NCBI GenBank assembly: GCA_965224815.1
Contig: CBDDAF010000003.1
Location: 1,550,001 to 1,614,000, forward strand
DNA length: 64,000 bases
Source: CAYPEL01 sp036479985
Lineage (GTDB): Bacteria > Pseudomonadota > Gammaproteobacteria > DSM-19610
Direction: 5' to 3'
The notes under the pieces: model-generated
Seen by the model: only the letters and a program-made list of their open reading frames with translations
Told to the model about the DNA's origin: nothing
The model's database searches: none
Made by a program: the position numbers and the translations under genes
Shown: piece by piece, positions 8,444 through 17,444 of the stretch
How the letters are laid out: each line of letters opens with the position of its first letter
Numbering within the stretch: the first letter of the stretch is position 1

Positions 8444-9190
8444 CTAGGCTTTTTTACGACGGGCTACACCTACCAGACCGAGCAAACCAGAGCCAAACAA
8501 CCAAACAGCGGCTGGAACTGGAACAGCTGATGTAGGCGCAGTGATATGACCTGTCAGCTCAAGGCTATAGAGCACACCACCGAAGTTAGACGAATCAGCC
8601 TGCGGTACATTAGCTGAGTAGCTCAACGTATAGGTGCTGGAGTTAGAACAACTTGCGACAGAGCAAGTAATAGTAGCAAGACCAGTACCATTATCGAACG
8701 TACCACCAATGTCTGCGCCAGCGTTGGTTACGCAAATACCGTCTGTTGAAGTACCGCAATCCTGGATACCGCCACCCATATTGATATTAGGAATGCCATT
8801 CCAAGCTACAGCCCAACCGCTGAAGTCCAGAGTTTTAGTAGCACCACTGTCGGTCACAACAGTCGGTCCTGTAGTGGTGATGGACTGGCCAGCAGCACCG
8901 AAGAAATCCCATTCCTGATCAATACGACCCTTAGAAGTGTGAGCTGCTCCACCGTGTGATGGGTGACCACCAGCTGCTCCCTGTGCTACGCCAATACGTA
9001 CGCCGCCGTGAAGGCCGCCCAAGATATTAACAGTAACCGGGCCTACTGGCGTTGGTTCCATTGTGAAGAAGCTGCCAGCACCAATATTCAGAGTAGTACC
9101 AACAACTAATGAAGCATTCGCACTCTGACTTACTGCGCCACCCATTGCGAGCAAGATTGAAGTACTTAAAGCCGTTTTTTTCATGTTCAT
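8444..9190 (-). CDS. PEP-CTERM exported protein, HxxHxxxxH family
   Basis: This 248-residue protein has a signal peptide (MNMKKTALSTSILLAMGG, cleavage after about residue 26) and a C-terminal sorting signal at 222-248: VPVPAAVWLFGSGLLGLVG, then ARRKK. PEP-CTERM tails are cut by an exosortase, and the proteins go to the cell surface or matrix. The body carries H76-P-S-H79-x4-H84, then DQEWDFFG, LDFSGWAVAWNGIP, QDCGT..DGIC (C145, C153) and a second Cys pair (C176, C181). The same order appears in three other proteins of this window, so it defines one domain family that I cannot name. An AGGAG-type ribosome site precedes the ATG at 9190. A terminator follows. Function is unknown; a metal site from the histidines is inference. 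Confidence 0.88.
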   Translation of the reverse strand: MNMKKTALSTSILLAMGGAVSQSANASLVVGTTLNIGAGSFFTMEPTPVGPVTVNILGGLHGGVRIGVAQGAAGGHPSHGGAAHTSKGRIDQEWDFFGAAGQSITTTGPTVVTDSGATKTLDFSGWAVAWNGIPNINMGGGIQDCGTSTDGICVTNAGADIGGTFDNGTGLATITCSVASCSNSSTYTLSYSANVPQADSSNFGGVLYSLELTGHITAPTSAVPVPAAVWLFGSGLLGLVGVARRKKA

Positions 9191-9920
9191 GTAATTTATC
9201 TCCTACCAATAAATATATTTTAGTGTTTGTTCATACAATTGTATAAATGTTGTGTCAGGTCATTACGAAATAGCCTTATCACACGGTGTTATACTAGCAA
9301 TCATCAGGCCACTTTATGTATACCTTTAATTATCAGCAATATACATTATTTTTAATACTTGAATTGCTATCTGGCCACCCCATGAATGTAAAGTATTCCG
9401 TCATCTACTGCGTTCTGCCAGCTCCATGCCAACCCAAAATTTCTCTTTGTATATCAAAATACTATGTATTTTTACAAGTTACTTTCAAGACCGAAATCAA
9501 AGCATAAAGAATTCCGACACTTCAGTCCATTTGTCGACACGAATCCTAATCCAGCATATTTTCGACAGTCGAGTGCGCGACCATCACTACTAATACTGTC
9601 ACCTTATAAACTAAAAAAGCGCATGGAGTAGCGCCCGGAGATGAAGCATAACCACCAGTGATGGTAACCGTTTTTGCCCTTGACTTTAATCACGCTGACA
9701 ATCAACATACGTCCGGTTCATAGCATTTTGTCTGGTTGAAAAGCGGGCGTCACAAGCCTGATGCCCTTGTTGACACATCCATCCCTAACACTAAGGATGT
9801 GACACATTACCAGCGACTTTGAATGCATTTCAGCCTCAATATTTTTTGATATCTGAAATGCCACAACACCAGTAACATGTCCGTCAAACTTATAATATTT
9901 TAGTCCAGAGGAGATCAAAC
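9191..9920. other. Divergent intergenic region
   Basis: This region separates the minus-strand PEP-CTERM gene from the plus-strand FadL-type gene and should hold both promoters. A 63-codon frame at 9316-9507 and a 66-codon one at 9718-9918 show no recognisable content. An imperfect inverted repeat (GACACATCC ... GGATGTGAC) lies at about 9774-9803, some 120 bases upstream of the porin gene, and might be an operator; that is a guess. Confidence 0.5.
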
Positions 9921-11213
9921 ATGAAGGATACAGTCAAATTGCTGTTGGCTGGCCTGGTCATGGCTGGGATAGTTTTGCCCTCAGTCAGTTACGCCACAAA
10001 CGGTATGTTTTTGATTGGATATGGCACCAAGTCGCGCGGTGCTGGCGGCGTTGCCATTGCCATGCCACAGGATGCGATCGCCGGTGGCGTCAATCCTGCC
10101 ACCATCAGCTTCGTACCCAGCCGTGCTGATGTTGGAGCAGATTTCTTTTTACCTTCTGCCGAAGTCGGCCTGGGTACGCCCAACGGCCCGCTGGAACAGA
10201 AAAGCAGTGCCAACCGGTTTCTTATGCCAGCTATGGCAGGTGTGTACAAATTCAACCGGAAGCTTACTTTGGGCTTCTCGGGTATCCCCGCCGGCGGTGG
10301 TGGCAGCCGTTACAACACTAATCTGTTTAATGCAGCCACTGGCGCAAATGCAGACAGCACCATGGGTGTTCAGCTGATAGTCATGCAGATGAACCCAACA
10401 TTATCCTACAAATTAAATAAGAAAATGAGCGTCGGGGCTTCTTTGATCGTAGGTATCCAGACATTCCGCGCATTTGGACTTGGTTATTTTGAAAACTTCA
10501 CAAATACCGGTCTAGGATCCACAGGCCTGACCAATAATGGCAACGACTGGAGTTATGGCGCTGGCGTCCGCCTAGGCTGGATGGGTCAGTTCTTTAAGCA
10601 GCGCCTGTCGCTTGGCGCCGCTTACAGCTCACGCGTGTTTATGACCAAGTTTGATAAATATGACGAATTGTTTGCCGAAAAGGGCGGCTTCGACACACCC
10701 AGTAACATCGGCGCCGGAATCGCTGTCAAGCTTACCAAGAAACTAACTCTTGGCCTGGATGTCACTCATACCTTCTATGAAAGCGTCAGATCGATTGGCA
10801 ACGCCAGCGCCAATCTACCCGGTGGTCCAATTTTTCCAGACGGCGAAGAAAATCGTCTGGGCCGTGACCAGGGGCTGGGATTTGGCTGGAGCGACCAGAC
10901 CGTCTACAAGCTCGGCGCATTGTACGACTACAACAACAAGTTGACACTCCGGACAGGCTGGAACTATGGGAAAAGCCCCATTGACGAAAACAACGGTGAA
11001 ATCCTGATGAGCATTGTTGCCCCAGCAGTTGTACAGAATCACTTCACGCTGGGCGCAACCTACAAATCATCAAAAAATGCAGAGTGGAGCTTTTCCTATG
11101 TGCACGCCTTCCGCTACAAACAATCAGGCCCGACTTACATTGGCGGTGCAGCGGGCGGCTCCCTGGAAATGAAGCAAGATTCACTGGGCGTCAGTTTTGG
11201 CTACAAGCTCTAG
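9921..11213 (+). CDS. OmpP1/FadL-family outer membrane transport protein
   Basis: This 430-residue protein has a signal peptide (MKDTVKLLLAGLVMAGIVLPSVSYA) directly followed by TNGMFLIGYGTKSRGAGGVAIA, the N-terminal hatch signature of FadL/OmpP1/TodX channels (x-N-G-x-x-x-x-G-x-G). The rest alternates short strands rich in glycine and aromatics and ends in GVSFGYKL, a typical outer-membrane barrel terminus. These channels carry long-chain fatty acids or hydrophobic compounds across the outer membrane. A GAGGAG ribosome site lies at proper spacing from the ATG. It sits 109 bases before the large mosaic protein on the same strand and may be co-transcribed with it. Confidence 0.9.
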   Translation: MKDTVKLLLAGLVMAGIVLPSVSYATNGMFLIGYGTKSRGAGGVAIAMPQDAIAGGVNPATISFVPSRADVGADFFLPSAEVGLGTPNGPLEQKSSANRFLMPAMAGVYKFNRKLTLGFSGIPAGGGGSRYNTNLFNAATGANADSTMGVQLIVMQMNPTLSYKLNKKMSVGASLIVGIQTFRAFGLGYFENFTNTGLGSTGLTNNGNDWSYGAGVRLGWMGQFFKQRLSLGAAYSSRVFMTKFDKYDELFAEKGGFDTPSNIGAGIAVKLTKKLTLGLDVTHTFYESVRSIGNASANLPGGPIFPDGEENRLGRDQGLGFGWSDQTVYKLGALYDYNNKLTLRTGWNYGKSPIDENNGEILMSIVAPAVVQNHFTLGATYKSSKNAEWSFSYVHAFRYKQSGPTYIGGAAGGSLEMKQDSLGVSFGYKL

Positions 11214-11322
11214 AAACAGAGACTAAGGAAATCCGTAATCCTGTTTGATTCAACACCAAACTGGGATAAAAATACCACGACGAACCAATTGAATATCATT
11301 AGATTATTTTGAGGAAATCAAC

Positions 11323-13953
11323 ATGAGACATTCAGCTTTATACACAGCAATGAGCTGTATTCTAGCTTGTGCACCGGCATCTGAAGCACTGGCTGCCATG
11401 CCTGCGCAAGCTATCCTTGACTTTACCAGCCCTGCTAGCAACTTCACCATGGATACGAATCCAGGTTCTCCACCCATTACTGTCTCTATACTACCTGGCA
11501 GGGATGGCGGCATTCTAACTGGAGCCGGAATTACACAGCCAATAGGTAGCCATCTATCTCATGGCTTAACAGCACACCCCAATAAGGGTCAGCTTGACCA
11601 AGAATGGGACTTCTTCGGTTCTGCTGGCCAGAGCTTTACTACTAGCCCCGTAGTAGTCACAAACGAAGATGTCAACAGCGATGGTGGCTTCACCAAAGAA
11701 CTTGATTTTAGCGGCTGGGCCGTAAGCTGGAATGGCATCCCAGCGATTAATATGGGCGGCGGCCAACAGGATTGCGGCACCTCTTCAGATGGCATTTGCT
11801 TAACTGACCCTCCACCTCCAACATCGCCAATTGACATAGCCAACATAGAAACACCCACAGGTTCTGGTATTTTTGTCCCCTATGAAAACGGTACAGCCAG
11901 AGCCACACTCGTCTGCACAATCGCAGACTGCCCTTTTGGCAGCAACTTTACACTCACCTACACCGCAATAGTGCCACAGGCAGACCCCTCCAATTTTGGC
12001 GGTGTAACATACGGCGTTAACCTAACTGGAGTAATACTGGATCCCAACGCAAAACCGATAGCCAATAGCGATACTTCAGCAAGCATCACCAACAACCCTG
12101 TCATCGTAGATGTGGTAGATAATGATGCACAAAATCCGGATTCCACCACTCTGTTGCCTGTAACACCGACTGTACAAGGCGGCAGTGCGGTAACTGTTGT
12201 TACTGACTCGAAAAACCCGGGTTACACCGAAGTCACCTACACACCGCCAATAGGCTTCACTGGCACTGATACTTTTACCTACACCGTAGGCAATGCATCA
12301 GGCACCTCCAATGCAGCAACCGTTACAGTCAATGTGGCAGCCAATGTGGCACCAGCCGCTGTAGACGACACTTTAACAACCAATACTGCGGCACTAGATA
12401 ATGCAGGTGGTTTCATCGACCTTGACATCCTAAATAACGATATCGATGCGAATAATCCGGTCGGCCTGACGGGCGGAATCAACCCGGCCAGCGTCCAAAT
12501 CGTTGCAAATGCAACAATCGGAAATTGCACCGTCAACCCCGATGGCTCTATTCGTTACACCCAGCCGGTATCTAGCATTGCTACCAGCTCGACCACTGAA
12601 TTCTGCACCTACCAGGTCTCTGATATCGATATTGACACAAGCGGTGCAGGCCCCCTCACGTCCAATATCGCAAAACTCGGGATTGAGGTATCGGCAATCG
12701 AATCTGACTGGCCTCTTGCATTAACCGCAAACACTATACCAATCTTGTTCTATGAAGCAGGCGTGCCGGGCATCAATGTCAATATCAAGCCACAAACCGG
12801 CTCCTTCTTTACCATGCAGGTTCAAACAGGTGTATTGGTCTACACTACCTTGACCCCAGGCCCCTATGGCGGCATGACAATTGGTTACGACCAACCCACT
12901 GGCAATTCACATGGAAGTGAGCCTTTCGGTGTTGAGGAAAGCGGCCTGGATGAACCTTGGCTCTTCTTTAACAACACCGGCTTCACTTTCACAAAAAACG
13001 GCGGCATTATCGGCAACCCGGACGGTACACTACAATTCGGATCAGGTATGGTAGGCCAGCAAGGCAGGTACATTATTACCTGGAACGGTATCCCGGAAAT
13101 TGACCTCGGTGGCAGTCCAGCCTTCGCTGAGGATCTCGGCTTTGGATCTATAAACTGCGACACCGCTCAACCAGTTGACCCAAGCAAAACAGCTTCTTGT
13201 GCAGACACGAACTTTTTCAGTCTGAAATATGCCGCACATGTACCGCCGAATGATCCCTCACAGTTCAGCAATGTACCCTACACCCTGACCCTCATGGGTA
13301 CGGTTGGTTTCCTGGACGGCGATTTTGCATCGAACACAGGTACCACCATTGCCAACGAGGATCGGATGGCAGCAACCGACACGGGCACCAATGATCTAGA
13401 TGTCATCACCCAGTGCGCAACCAGCTGTATTGACTCCACCATCACCGGCGTCACGCCAGGTGGACAAATGAAACTGGTGGTACCACTAACGAGCGGTGTA
13501 CCAAGAAACCCGGTATGGCGCATTCTCGACAACGGCGTATGGCGTAATTTCGATACCAGCCAAGGTGACACCATCAAAACTGCCGCCTGGGTACCGGGTG
13601 ACGGGGCCTGCCCTGCCGCTGGCGATCCAGCCTACCGGACTAGCGCCACTGGGCTAGCAGTGACAGGTGATCTCTGTACAGAATTGACCATAACAGATAA
13701 TGACGGCACAAACTCAGCCGTTGCGGTCAATGACCTTGACCCAACTGCGGGTACTGTGGCGACAATAAGTGGATTCGGTTCTGGTGGATCTGCCAGCGGC
13801 GTTGCACCTGTATCTATAACATTAAGAAAAGGTGACAACAGCGGCTGCAGCCTGGTGACTGATAGCATAAAACCGCAGACTCGTGGTGAATGGTGGCTGC
13901 TAGCTGGCTTCATTACCTGGCTTGGATTACGCAGAAAGAAGCAGCAACACTAG
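11323..13953 (+). CDS. Large exported mosaic protein with choice-of-anchor U-like domain and C-terminal anchor
   Basis: This 876-residue protein has, in order: a signal peptide (1-24); one copy of the window's HxxHxxxxH domain (about 30-240; H77, H80, H85, DQEWDFFG, LDFSGWAVSWNGIP, C151/C159); two cadherin/Ig-like repeats (about 245-340 and 345-455, with VDDTLTTNT and DILNNDID); a second, decayed copy of the first domain (about 465-662, keeping ITWNGIPEIDLGG but not the histidine triad); and a region resembling the choice-of-anchor U domain (about 680-815, W-x-x-F-D, CPAAGDPAY, GDLCTELTITD). It ends with a single-Cys linker (SGCSL) and a WWLLAGFITWLGLRRKK tail. The tail is a sorting-type anchor but lacks the PEP motif, so another sorting enzyme may handle it. 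GAGGAAAT precedes the ATG. Terminator at 13987. Confidence 0.85.
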   Translation: MRHSALYTAMSCILACAPASEALAAMPAQAILDFTSPASNFTMDTNPGSPPITVSILPGRDGGILTGAGITQPIGSHLSHGLTAHPNKGQLDQEWDFFGSAGQSFTTSPVVVTNEDVNSDGGFTKELDFSGWAVSWNGIPAINMGGGQQDCGTSSDGICLTDPPPPTSPIDIANIETPTGSGIFVPYENGTARATLVCTIADCPFGSNFTLTYTAIVPQADPSNFGGVTYGVNLTGVILDPNAKPIANSDTSASITNNPVIVDVVDNDAQNPDSTTLLPVTPTVQGGSAVTVVTDSKNPGYTEVTYTPPIGFTGTDTFTYTVGNASGTSNAATVTVNVAANVAPAAVDDTLTTNTAALDNAGGFIDLDILNNDIDANNPVGLTGGINPASVQIVANATIGNCTVNPDGSIRYTQPVSSIATSSTTEFCTYQVSDIDIDTSGAGPLTSNIAKLGIEVSAIESDWPLALTANTIPILFYEAGVPGINVNIKPQTGSFFTMQVQTGVLVYTTLTPGPYGGMTIGYDQPTGNSHGSEPFGVEESGLDEPWLFFNNTGFTFTKNGGIIGNPDGTLQFGSGMVGQQGRYIITWNGIPEIDLGGSPAFAEDLGFGSINCDTAQPVDPSKTASCADTNFFSLKYAAHVPPNDPSQFSNVPYTLTLMGTVGFLDGDFASNTGTTIANEDRMAATDTGTNDLDVITQCATSCIDSTITGVTPGGQMKLVVPLTSGVPRNPVWRILDNGVWRNFDTSQGDTIKTAAWVPGDGACPAAGDPAYRTSATGLAVTGDLCTELTITDNDGTNSAVAVNDLDPTAGTVATISGFGSGGSASGVAPVSITLRKGDNSGCSLVTDSIKPQTRGEWWLLAGFITWLGLRRKKQQH

Positions 13954-13986
13954 GTAGGGCACTACCTGAATCAGGTGCAACCCGAT

Positions 13987-14020
13987 ACGGCGCAGTCAGT
14001 AATTACTGCGCCGTTTTTTT
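13987..14020 (+). terminator. Rho-independent terminator
   Basis: ACGGCGCAGT and ACTGCGCCGT form a perfect 10-bp stem around an 8-base loop, followed by a run of T. It lies 33 bases after the stop of the large mosaic protein. Confidence 0.93.
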
Positions 14021-14154
14021 GCTAAACCAATAATCGTATTTAATAAACTCTGATACAAACATGACTCTATGGTAATAAAAGGGTATACGCATATCTCTGA
14101 TAGAATAATCATCCAGAAATCTCCTTAGAGCGAAAAAAACTGGACGAATCAGAA

Positions 14155-14349
14155 GTGAAGACGCATGTCAGAGCACGAGCGTGCGTGTCACGTTCAGCAA
14201 AGTCTTCTGTATCCCAGTTGCTAGATCAACTCAATCCCAAACACCTGCTAAAACTGGCTGGCCGTATAGACTGGTCGTTTTTTGAAGAAGCGATTGCCAC
14301 GCTGTATTCCCATCGAGGCAAACCATCAAAACTAATTCGTCGTCCCTGA
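14155..14349 (+). pseudogene. IS5-type transposase N-terminal remnant
   Basis: The 64-residue frame contains LNPKHLLKLAGRIDWSFFEE, then LYSHRGKPSKLIR. This matches the N-terminal part of IS5-family transposases, which typically read L-(N/D)-P-x-H-x-L-x-x-L-(A/S)-x-x-I-D-W-x-x-(F/M)-E-(E/K) and then G-(R/K)-P-(G/S)-K-x-I-R-L-M. The frame stops exactly where the conserved core should begin, so only a fragment of the gene is left. Similarity starts at about 14218; the first codons look unrelated. The stop codon is inside the perfect hairpin at 14339-14370. The family assignment is from memory of the motif. Confidence 0.55.
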
Positions 14350-14370
14350 AATATTCATTTCAGGGACGAC
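14339..14370. repeat. Perfect 14-bp hairpin at end of transposase remnant
   Basis: GTCGTCCCTGAAAT and its exact reverse complement are separated by ATTC. It covers the stop codon of the transposase remnant. No T run follows, so it is not a typical terminator; it may mark a recombination or deletion point or be the end of a lost element. Confidence 0.8.
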
Positions 14371-14842
14371 TACGTAGATAATTTCGGCACAAACCAAATC
14401 CCTAACCCTTCTGATGGTGCGTCAGCAGGATTAACCAGTCTGCGATCTCATCCAATAGTATTAGCTTGTAACGGTAGCAGGTTTCGGTAATTCCAAAGGC
14501 CAGGCAAACCAAACGAATGCTGATATCTCGTTCTGACACTCACAGGCGACAGAGTATCTATGGTCGTGCATATAGAAAAACGTGTAAAAAACTCATAACC
14601 ACGTGATCAGGCTGGTGGTGAACATCCCCCGATAAAGCAGACACCCAACCCTAACCACAAATGAGGTGTCACATCAGTAAGGCATGCAGGGTAGCGTGGT
14701 ACTGTTTGAACAACTTAACTTCTGAGAATAGAGTATTTATCTTTGAAGATGCTTAAGCTATAAACGCTGACTTTACTGCATCTGTAGATGTGAGAATATT
14801 TATTTCGCTTACGCATAAAATAAACCACAAGGAGTGATTACC
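14371..14842. other. Intergenic, no gene seen
   Basis: This stretch lies between the transposase remnant and the first small exported protein. No recognisable coding content, RNA or long repeat was seen. It may include further decayed insertion-sequence DNA and should contain the promoter for the gene at 14843. Confidence 0.4.
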
Positions 14843-15184
14843 ATGTTTTTTAATAACAAACCAATAAACCTTAAAAAAAAACCGAGATGTTTTATTGTCT
14901 CAGGACTGGCTGTAGCTGCGTGTATATCATCTACCGCCGCTGTTTCTGACACAATAAACAATGTCAAATTAGCGGGTACAGCCTTTTTTGAACAGTACAA
15001 CATCACTTACACAGATAGCGCATCAGGAGTCAGCGAATGTACCGTGCAAGGAGGACAGCTCGGAACTGGACAGAGCACCATCGCAAGCGTTGCCCTGATT
15101 GCAAAGCACTACAGTAACCAGTTCGCCAGTGTTTCTGTAACTGCTTGTGGTGATAACAGCATGGCGATTAGCTTAACTCGATAA
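14843..15184 (+). CDS. Small exported protein, hypothetical
   Basis: The protein has 113 residues from the ATG at 14843, chosen for its AAGGAG ribosome site. A basic N-region (NLKKKPR) and a hydrophobic stretch (IVSGLAVAACISSTAAVS) form a signal peptide cut near residue 38. The mature part is about 75 residues with two cysteines (in SECTV and TACGD) that may form a disulfide. I do not recognise the family. It is followed after 67 bases by another small exported protein of similar design, so the two may be one operon and may work together. Confidence 0.6.
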   Translation: MFFNNKPINLKKKPRCFIVSGLAVAACISSTAAVSDTINNVKLAGTAFFEQYNITYTDSASGVSECTVQGGQLGTGQSTIASVALIAKHYSNQFASVSVTACGDNSMAISLTR

Positions 15185-15251
15185 TGAAATTACTATTATT
15201 CAACATCTCGATTTACATGCTTAACTCTACTAAAATATTGGAGTGTTATTA

Positions 15252-15569
15252 ATGTTTAAAAAATTACCTAAATTAATTGCAGGAGCAGCCTTGATAACGA
15301 CTATTTATTCAGGTCAAGCAATGGCAGTGGCCTACCACATAAACCAAGTTTTTGTACAAAAAACCGGCAGCCTATTCGTAACATTTTTTCAGGTTCAATC
15401 AACAGTAGATGGTAGCACATCTAACTGTTTCTCAAATGACACGGAAATTGCCGATAAACTGGCGTTGCGTTTGGCATTAGGGAAAAAAGTCCACAATTTC
15501 TCTTGTGCCGACAATCCTTTCGCAGGAAACCCTGCTTTTGTAAGAAAGCTAATTAATGCAGACTTTTAG
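15252..15569 (+). CDS. Small exported protein, hypothetical
   Basis: The protein has 105 residues from the ATG at 15252, with GGAG eight bases before it. The signal peptide is FKKLPKLIAGAALITTIYSGQAMA. The mature part is about 80 residues with two cysteines (SNCFSND and FSCADNP), again suggesting one disulfide. No family is recognised. A hairpin at 15588-15616 may end the transcript of this gene and the one before it. Confidence 0.6.
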   Translation: MFKKLPKLIAGAALITTIYSGQAMAVAYHINQVFVQKTGSLFVTFFQVQSTVDGSTSNCFSNDTEIADKLALRLALGKKVHNFSCADNPFAGNPAFVRKLINADF

Positions 15570-15587
15570 AAAGTTCATAACATGAGA

Positions 15588-15617
15588 AACTGGGAACCAT
15601 AACTTGGTTCCCAGTTT
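15588..15617 (+). terminator. Stem-loop, probable terminator
   Basis: AACTGGGAACCA and TGGTTCCCAGTT pair perfectly over 12 bp around a short loop, 19 bases after a stop codon. The T run is short (TTTAAC), so termination may be weak. Confidence 0.6.
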
Positions 15618-15655
15618 AACTTCATTTAAATTTAGCCACATGCGGAATAAACGCC

Positions 15656-16165
15656 ATGAGCCTAATAAATAAATGGTGGTTACAAGCATTGGCCTTTGTT
15701 ATCGTGACCCTCGTATTCTTTTTACTCACTGCTAATAGAGATAGTAGCGAATATAGTGATATCGAAGAACACCATCCTGCGCTGACTGCTGATGTGAACG
15801 CCTCAGATTTTGAAAATCAATCCAATGCCGCTAAAACAATTCCGATCCTGGATTATGCAAACAATTCGAGTTCTGAACATACAGAGACATATACTATTCC
15901 GGAGCAAAGTAAAAAAAATCTAGGTCTTGAAATACCAGCATCTAAACCGGCATTAGCACAGCCAACAGAACAACAAAAGGAATATCAAGTTTTATTGGAA
16001 CAGAAAATCAATGGGGATATACAGGTGATGGGGCCCTTACTATCCGAAATTATAGGCTCTCAGGAGTATCTCAGCTTAACTGAGCGTCAGAGATCTATAG
16101 TAAACAATCGTATAATCGAGCGTCTAAATAATGGCGAGCTTAGATCCGAGGATGTCTACCCGTAA
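15656..16165 (+). CDS. Membrane-anchored hypothetical protein
   Basis: This 169-residue protein has one N-terminal membrane segment (WWLQALAFVIVTLVFFLLTA, residues 7-26) after a short basic start, giving a periplasmic or anchored topology. Next come about 75 polar, low-complexity residues rich in E, S, N and A, then a charged helical C-terminal part from about 115 to 165 (QQKEYQVLLEQKINGD and later LSLTERQRSIVNNRIIERL). No family is recognised. The gene starts 39 bases after the hairpin that closes the two small exported proteins. Confidence 0.55.
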   Translation: MSLINKWWLQALAFVIVTLVFFLLTANRDSSEYSDIEEHHPALTADVNASDFENQSNAAKTIPILDYANNSSSEHTETYTIPEQSKKNLGLEIPASKPALAQPTEQQKEYQVLLEQKINGDIQVMGPLLSEIIGSQEYLSLTERQRSIVNNRIIERLNNGELRSEDVYP

Positions 16166-16241
16166 GCACTGCCTAGTTGAAATAAATACCGTTGTTTTAT
16201 CCTACGCTACCTAGAAGCCCCATGAGCATAGTTTGTGAGCG

Positions 16242-16817
16242 TCAAATCGTCCAGGTAACAATTGCATACCGGGTTCCACGGGTTACTTCTTTGACTTCAT
16301 GCGGAAACATAAAGTTAGCCGGAAACATAGCGGCATTGCCTGGCGCAGGGTTTACGGTAATCTCTCCGTTCAACAATACCAGCTCACCGCCTTCGTAATC
16401 ATCATTGAGATTGATCGTACAGGTAAGTACGGGCCATTCATATTTACCGGAAGGAAGCGGGTATCTATCTGCATGCAACCACATCGATTGCCCTGTAGCG
16501 TACTTGAGCAGGCGAAAACCGGTAGACCGCTCCATCATCAGGAAATTCTTACCATTATGGAGCTTGAAATTACGATCCTGGTATTGCTGGATAACTATTG
16601 AAAACGCACTGGTTAACCTGTCATCCAGCTCGCGTCTTCTGCTCGAATTACCAATCACATCCGGATCAGATACTGGTATTACTTCACCACCTCCCATTTT
16701 GTTGTCGGTATACGGTAGCCAGATATCCAGGTCTGCATATTCATCCAGCAATGCTGCAACCAGATCTAGTGGTAACGCATCATTAACAATCATTACGTAA
16801 TCTTCAAGTGTAAACAT
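16242..16817 (-). CDS. 2OG-Fe(II) oxygenase
   Basis: The protein has 191 residues from the ATG at 16817, preceded by AGGA at six bases; a TTG two codons earlier is less likely. H115-x-D117 in SMWLHADRY, the distal H173 in FMFPHEVKEV and R183 in TRGTRYAIVTW form the iron and 2-oxoglutarate sites. LNDDYEGGELVLL is the strand typical of P4H-like enzymes. It is similar in size and layout to the oxygenase at 1387-1998, including the Y-x-G-G-(E/D)-L segment. The substrate is unknown. The gene upstream on the same strand encodes a helical protein 73 bases away, so the two may be an operon. Confidence 0.85.
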   Translation of the reverse strand: MFTLEDYVMIVNDALPLDLVAALLDEYADLDIWLPYTDNKMGGGEVIPVSDPDVIGNSSRRRELDDRLTSAFSIVIQQYQDRNFKLHNGKNFLMMERSTGFRLLKYATGQSMWLHADRYPLPSGKYEWPVLTCTINLNDDYEGGELVLLNGEITVNPAPGNAAMFPANFMFPHEVKEVTRGTRYAIVTWTI

Positions 16818-16889
16818 ACTCAATCCTGTGCTCTTACTGGGTTGCTCCGGTGTACCTCTGCCTGAATGAGTCAGTAATCGCAGATATGA

Positions 16890-17444
16890 TTACCCTGCTT
16901 CAAGCTTTGAGAGTTCCTCGATAATACTCGATACCAGTTTATGGCCTTTATCGCTCATATTTTCAGCCAGTTTAGCAATATCGCGTTCACCTTCGACCAG
17001 TGGACGAATACGACCGGCCAGAATACCTAGATCCCCTCCGGCTTGCTGCATTTGATGATCAAGATTCGCGATCATCTGCTGGGCAGATGTATTGCCTGTA
17101 CTTGCCTCATGAATCAGGCTGGCAATGCCGGGAGCAGCCAGGTCGGAATCAAAATCAACCTGTAGTTCTGGGAGAGTCGCTGGATCCTGTATTCCACGCA
17201 GAATGGATTCAATGATCACTTTATCTTCATCATCAAGCCCCTGCAGCATAGATTCGTCCCGTTCTCCGGAAATGATCTGACGAATGGCGGATACCAGAGT
17301 TTTCCAGTCATTTTCTTCTGCCTGCTCAAGAATTTGTTCAATATCCGGAATTGAACCAGGATTATTGCAATGCATCACAACGCGGTGTATCAGGCCTGCA
17401 TGTGTCTGCAGAATTTGCTCATTTGAATCAGGTGTATTCGACAT
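16890..17444 (-). CDS. Acidic helical hypothetical protein
   Basis: The protein has 184 residues from MSNTPD at 17444; a longer reading to 17495 adds 17 residues of poor quality. It is acidic, predicted all-helical and rich in I, L, E and D. Two repeated helical blocks have similar endings: WKTLVSAIRQIISGERDESM and DLGILAGRIRPLVEGERDIA share the (I/R)-x-x-(I/L)-(I/V)-x-G-E-R-D pattern, so the protein has an internal duplication of about 85 residues. No catalytic motif is seen. It precedes the 2OG-Fe(II) oxygenase on the same strand and may be its partner or substrate (inference). Confidence 0.65.
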   Translation of the reverse strand: MSNTPDSNEQILQTHAGLIHRVVMHCNNPGSIPDIEQILEQAEENDWKTLVSAIRQIISGERDESMLQGLDDEDKVIIESILRGIQDPATLPELQVDFDSDLAAPGIASLIHEASTGNTSAQQMIANLDHQMQQAGGDLGILAGRIRPLVEGERDIAKLAENMSDKGHKLVSSIIEELSKLEAG

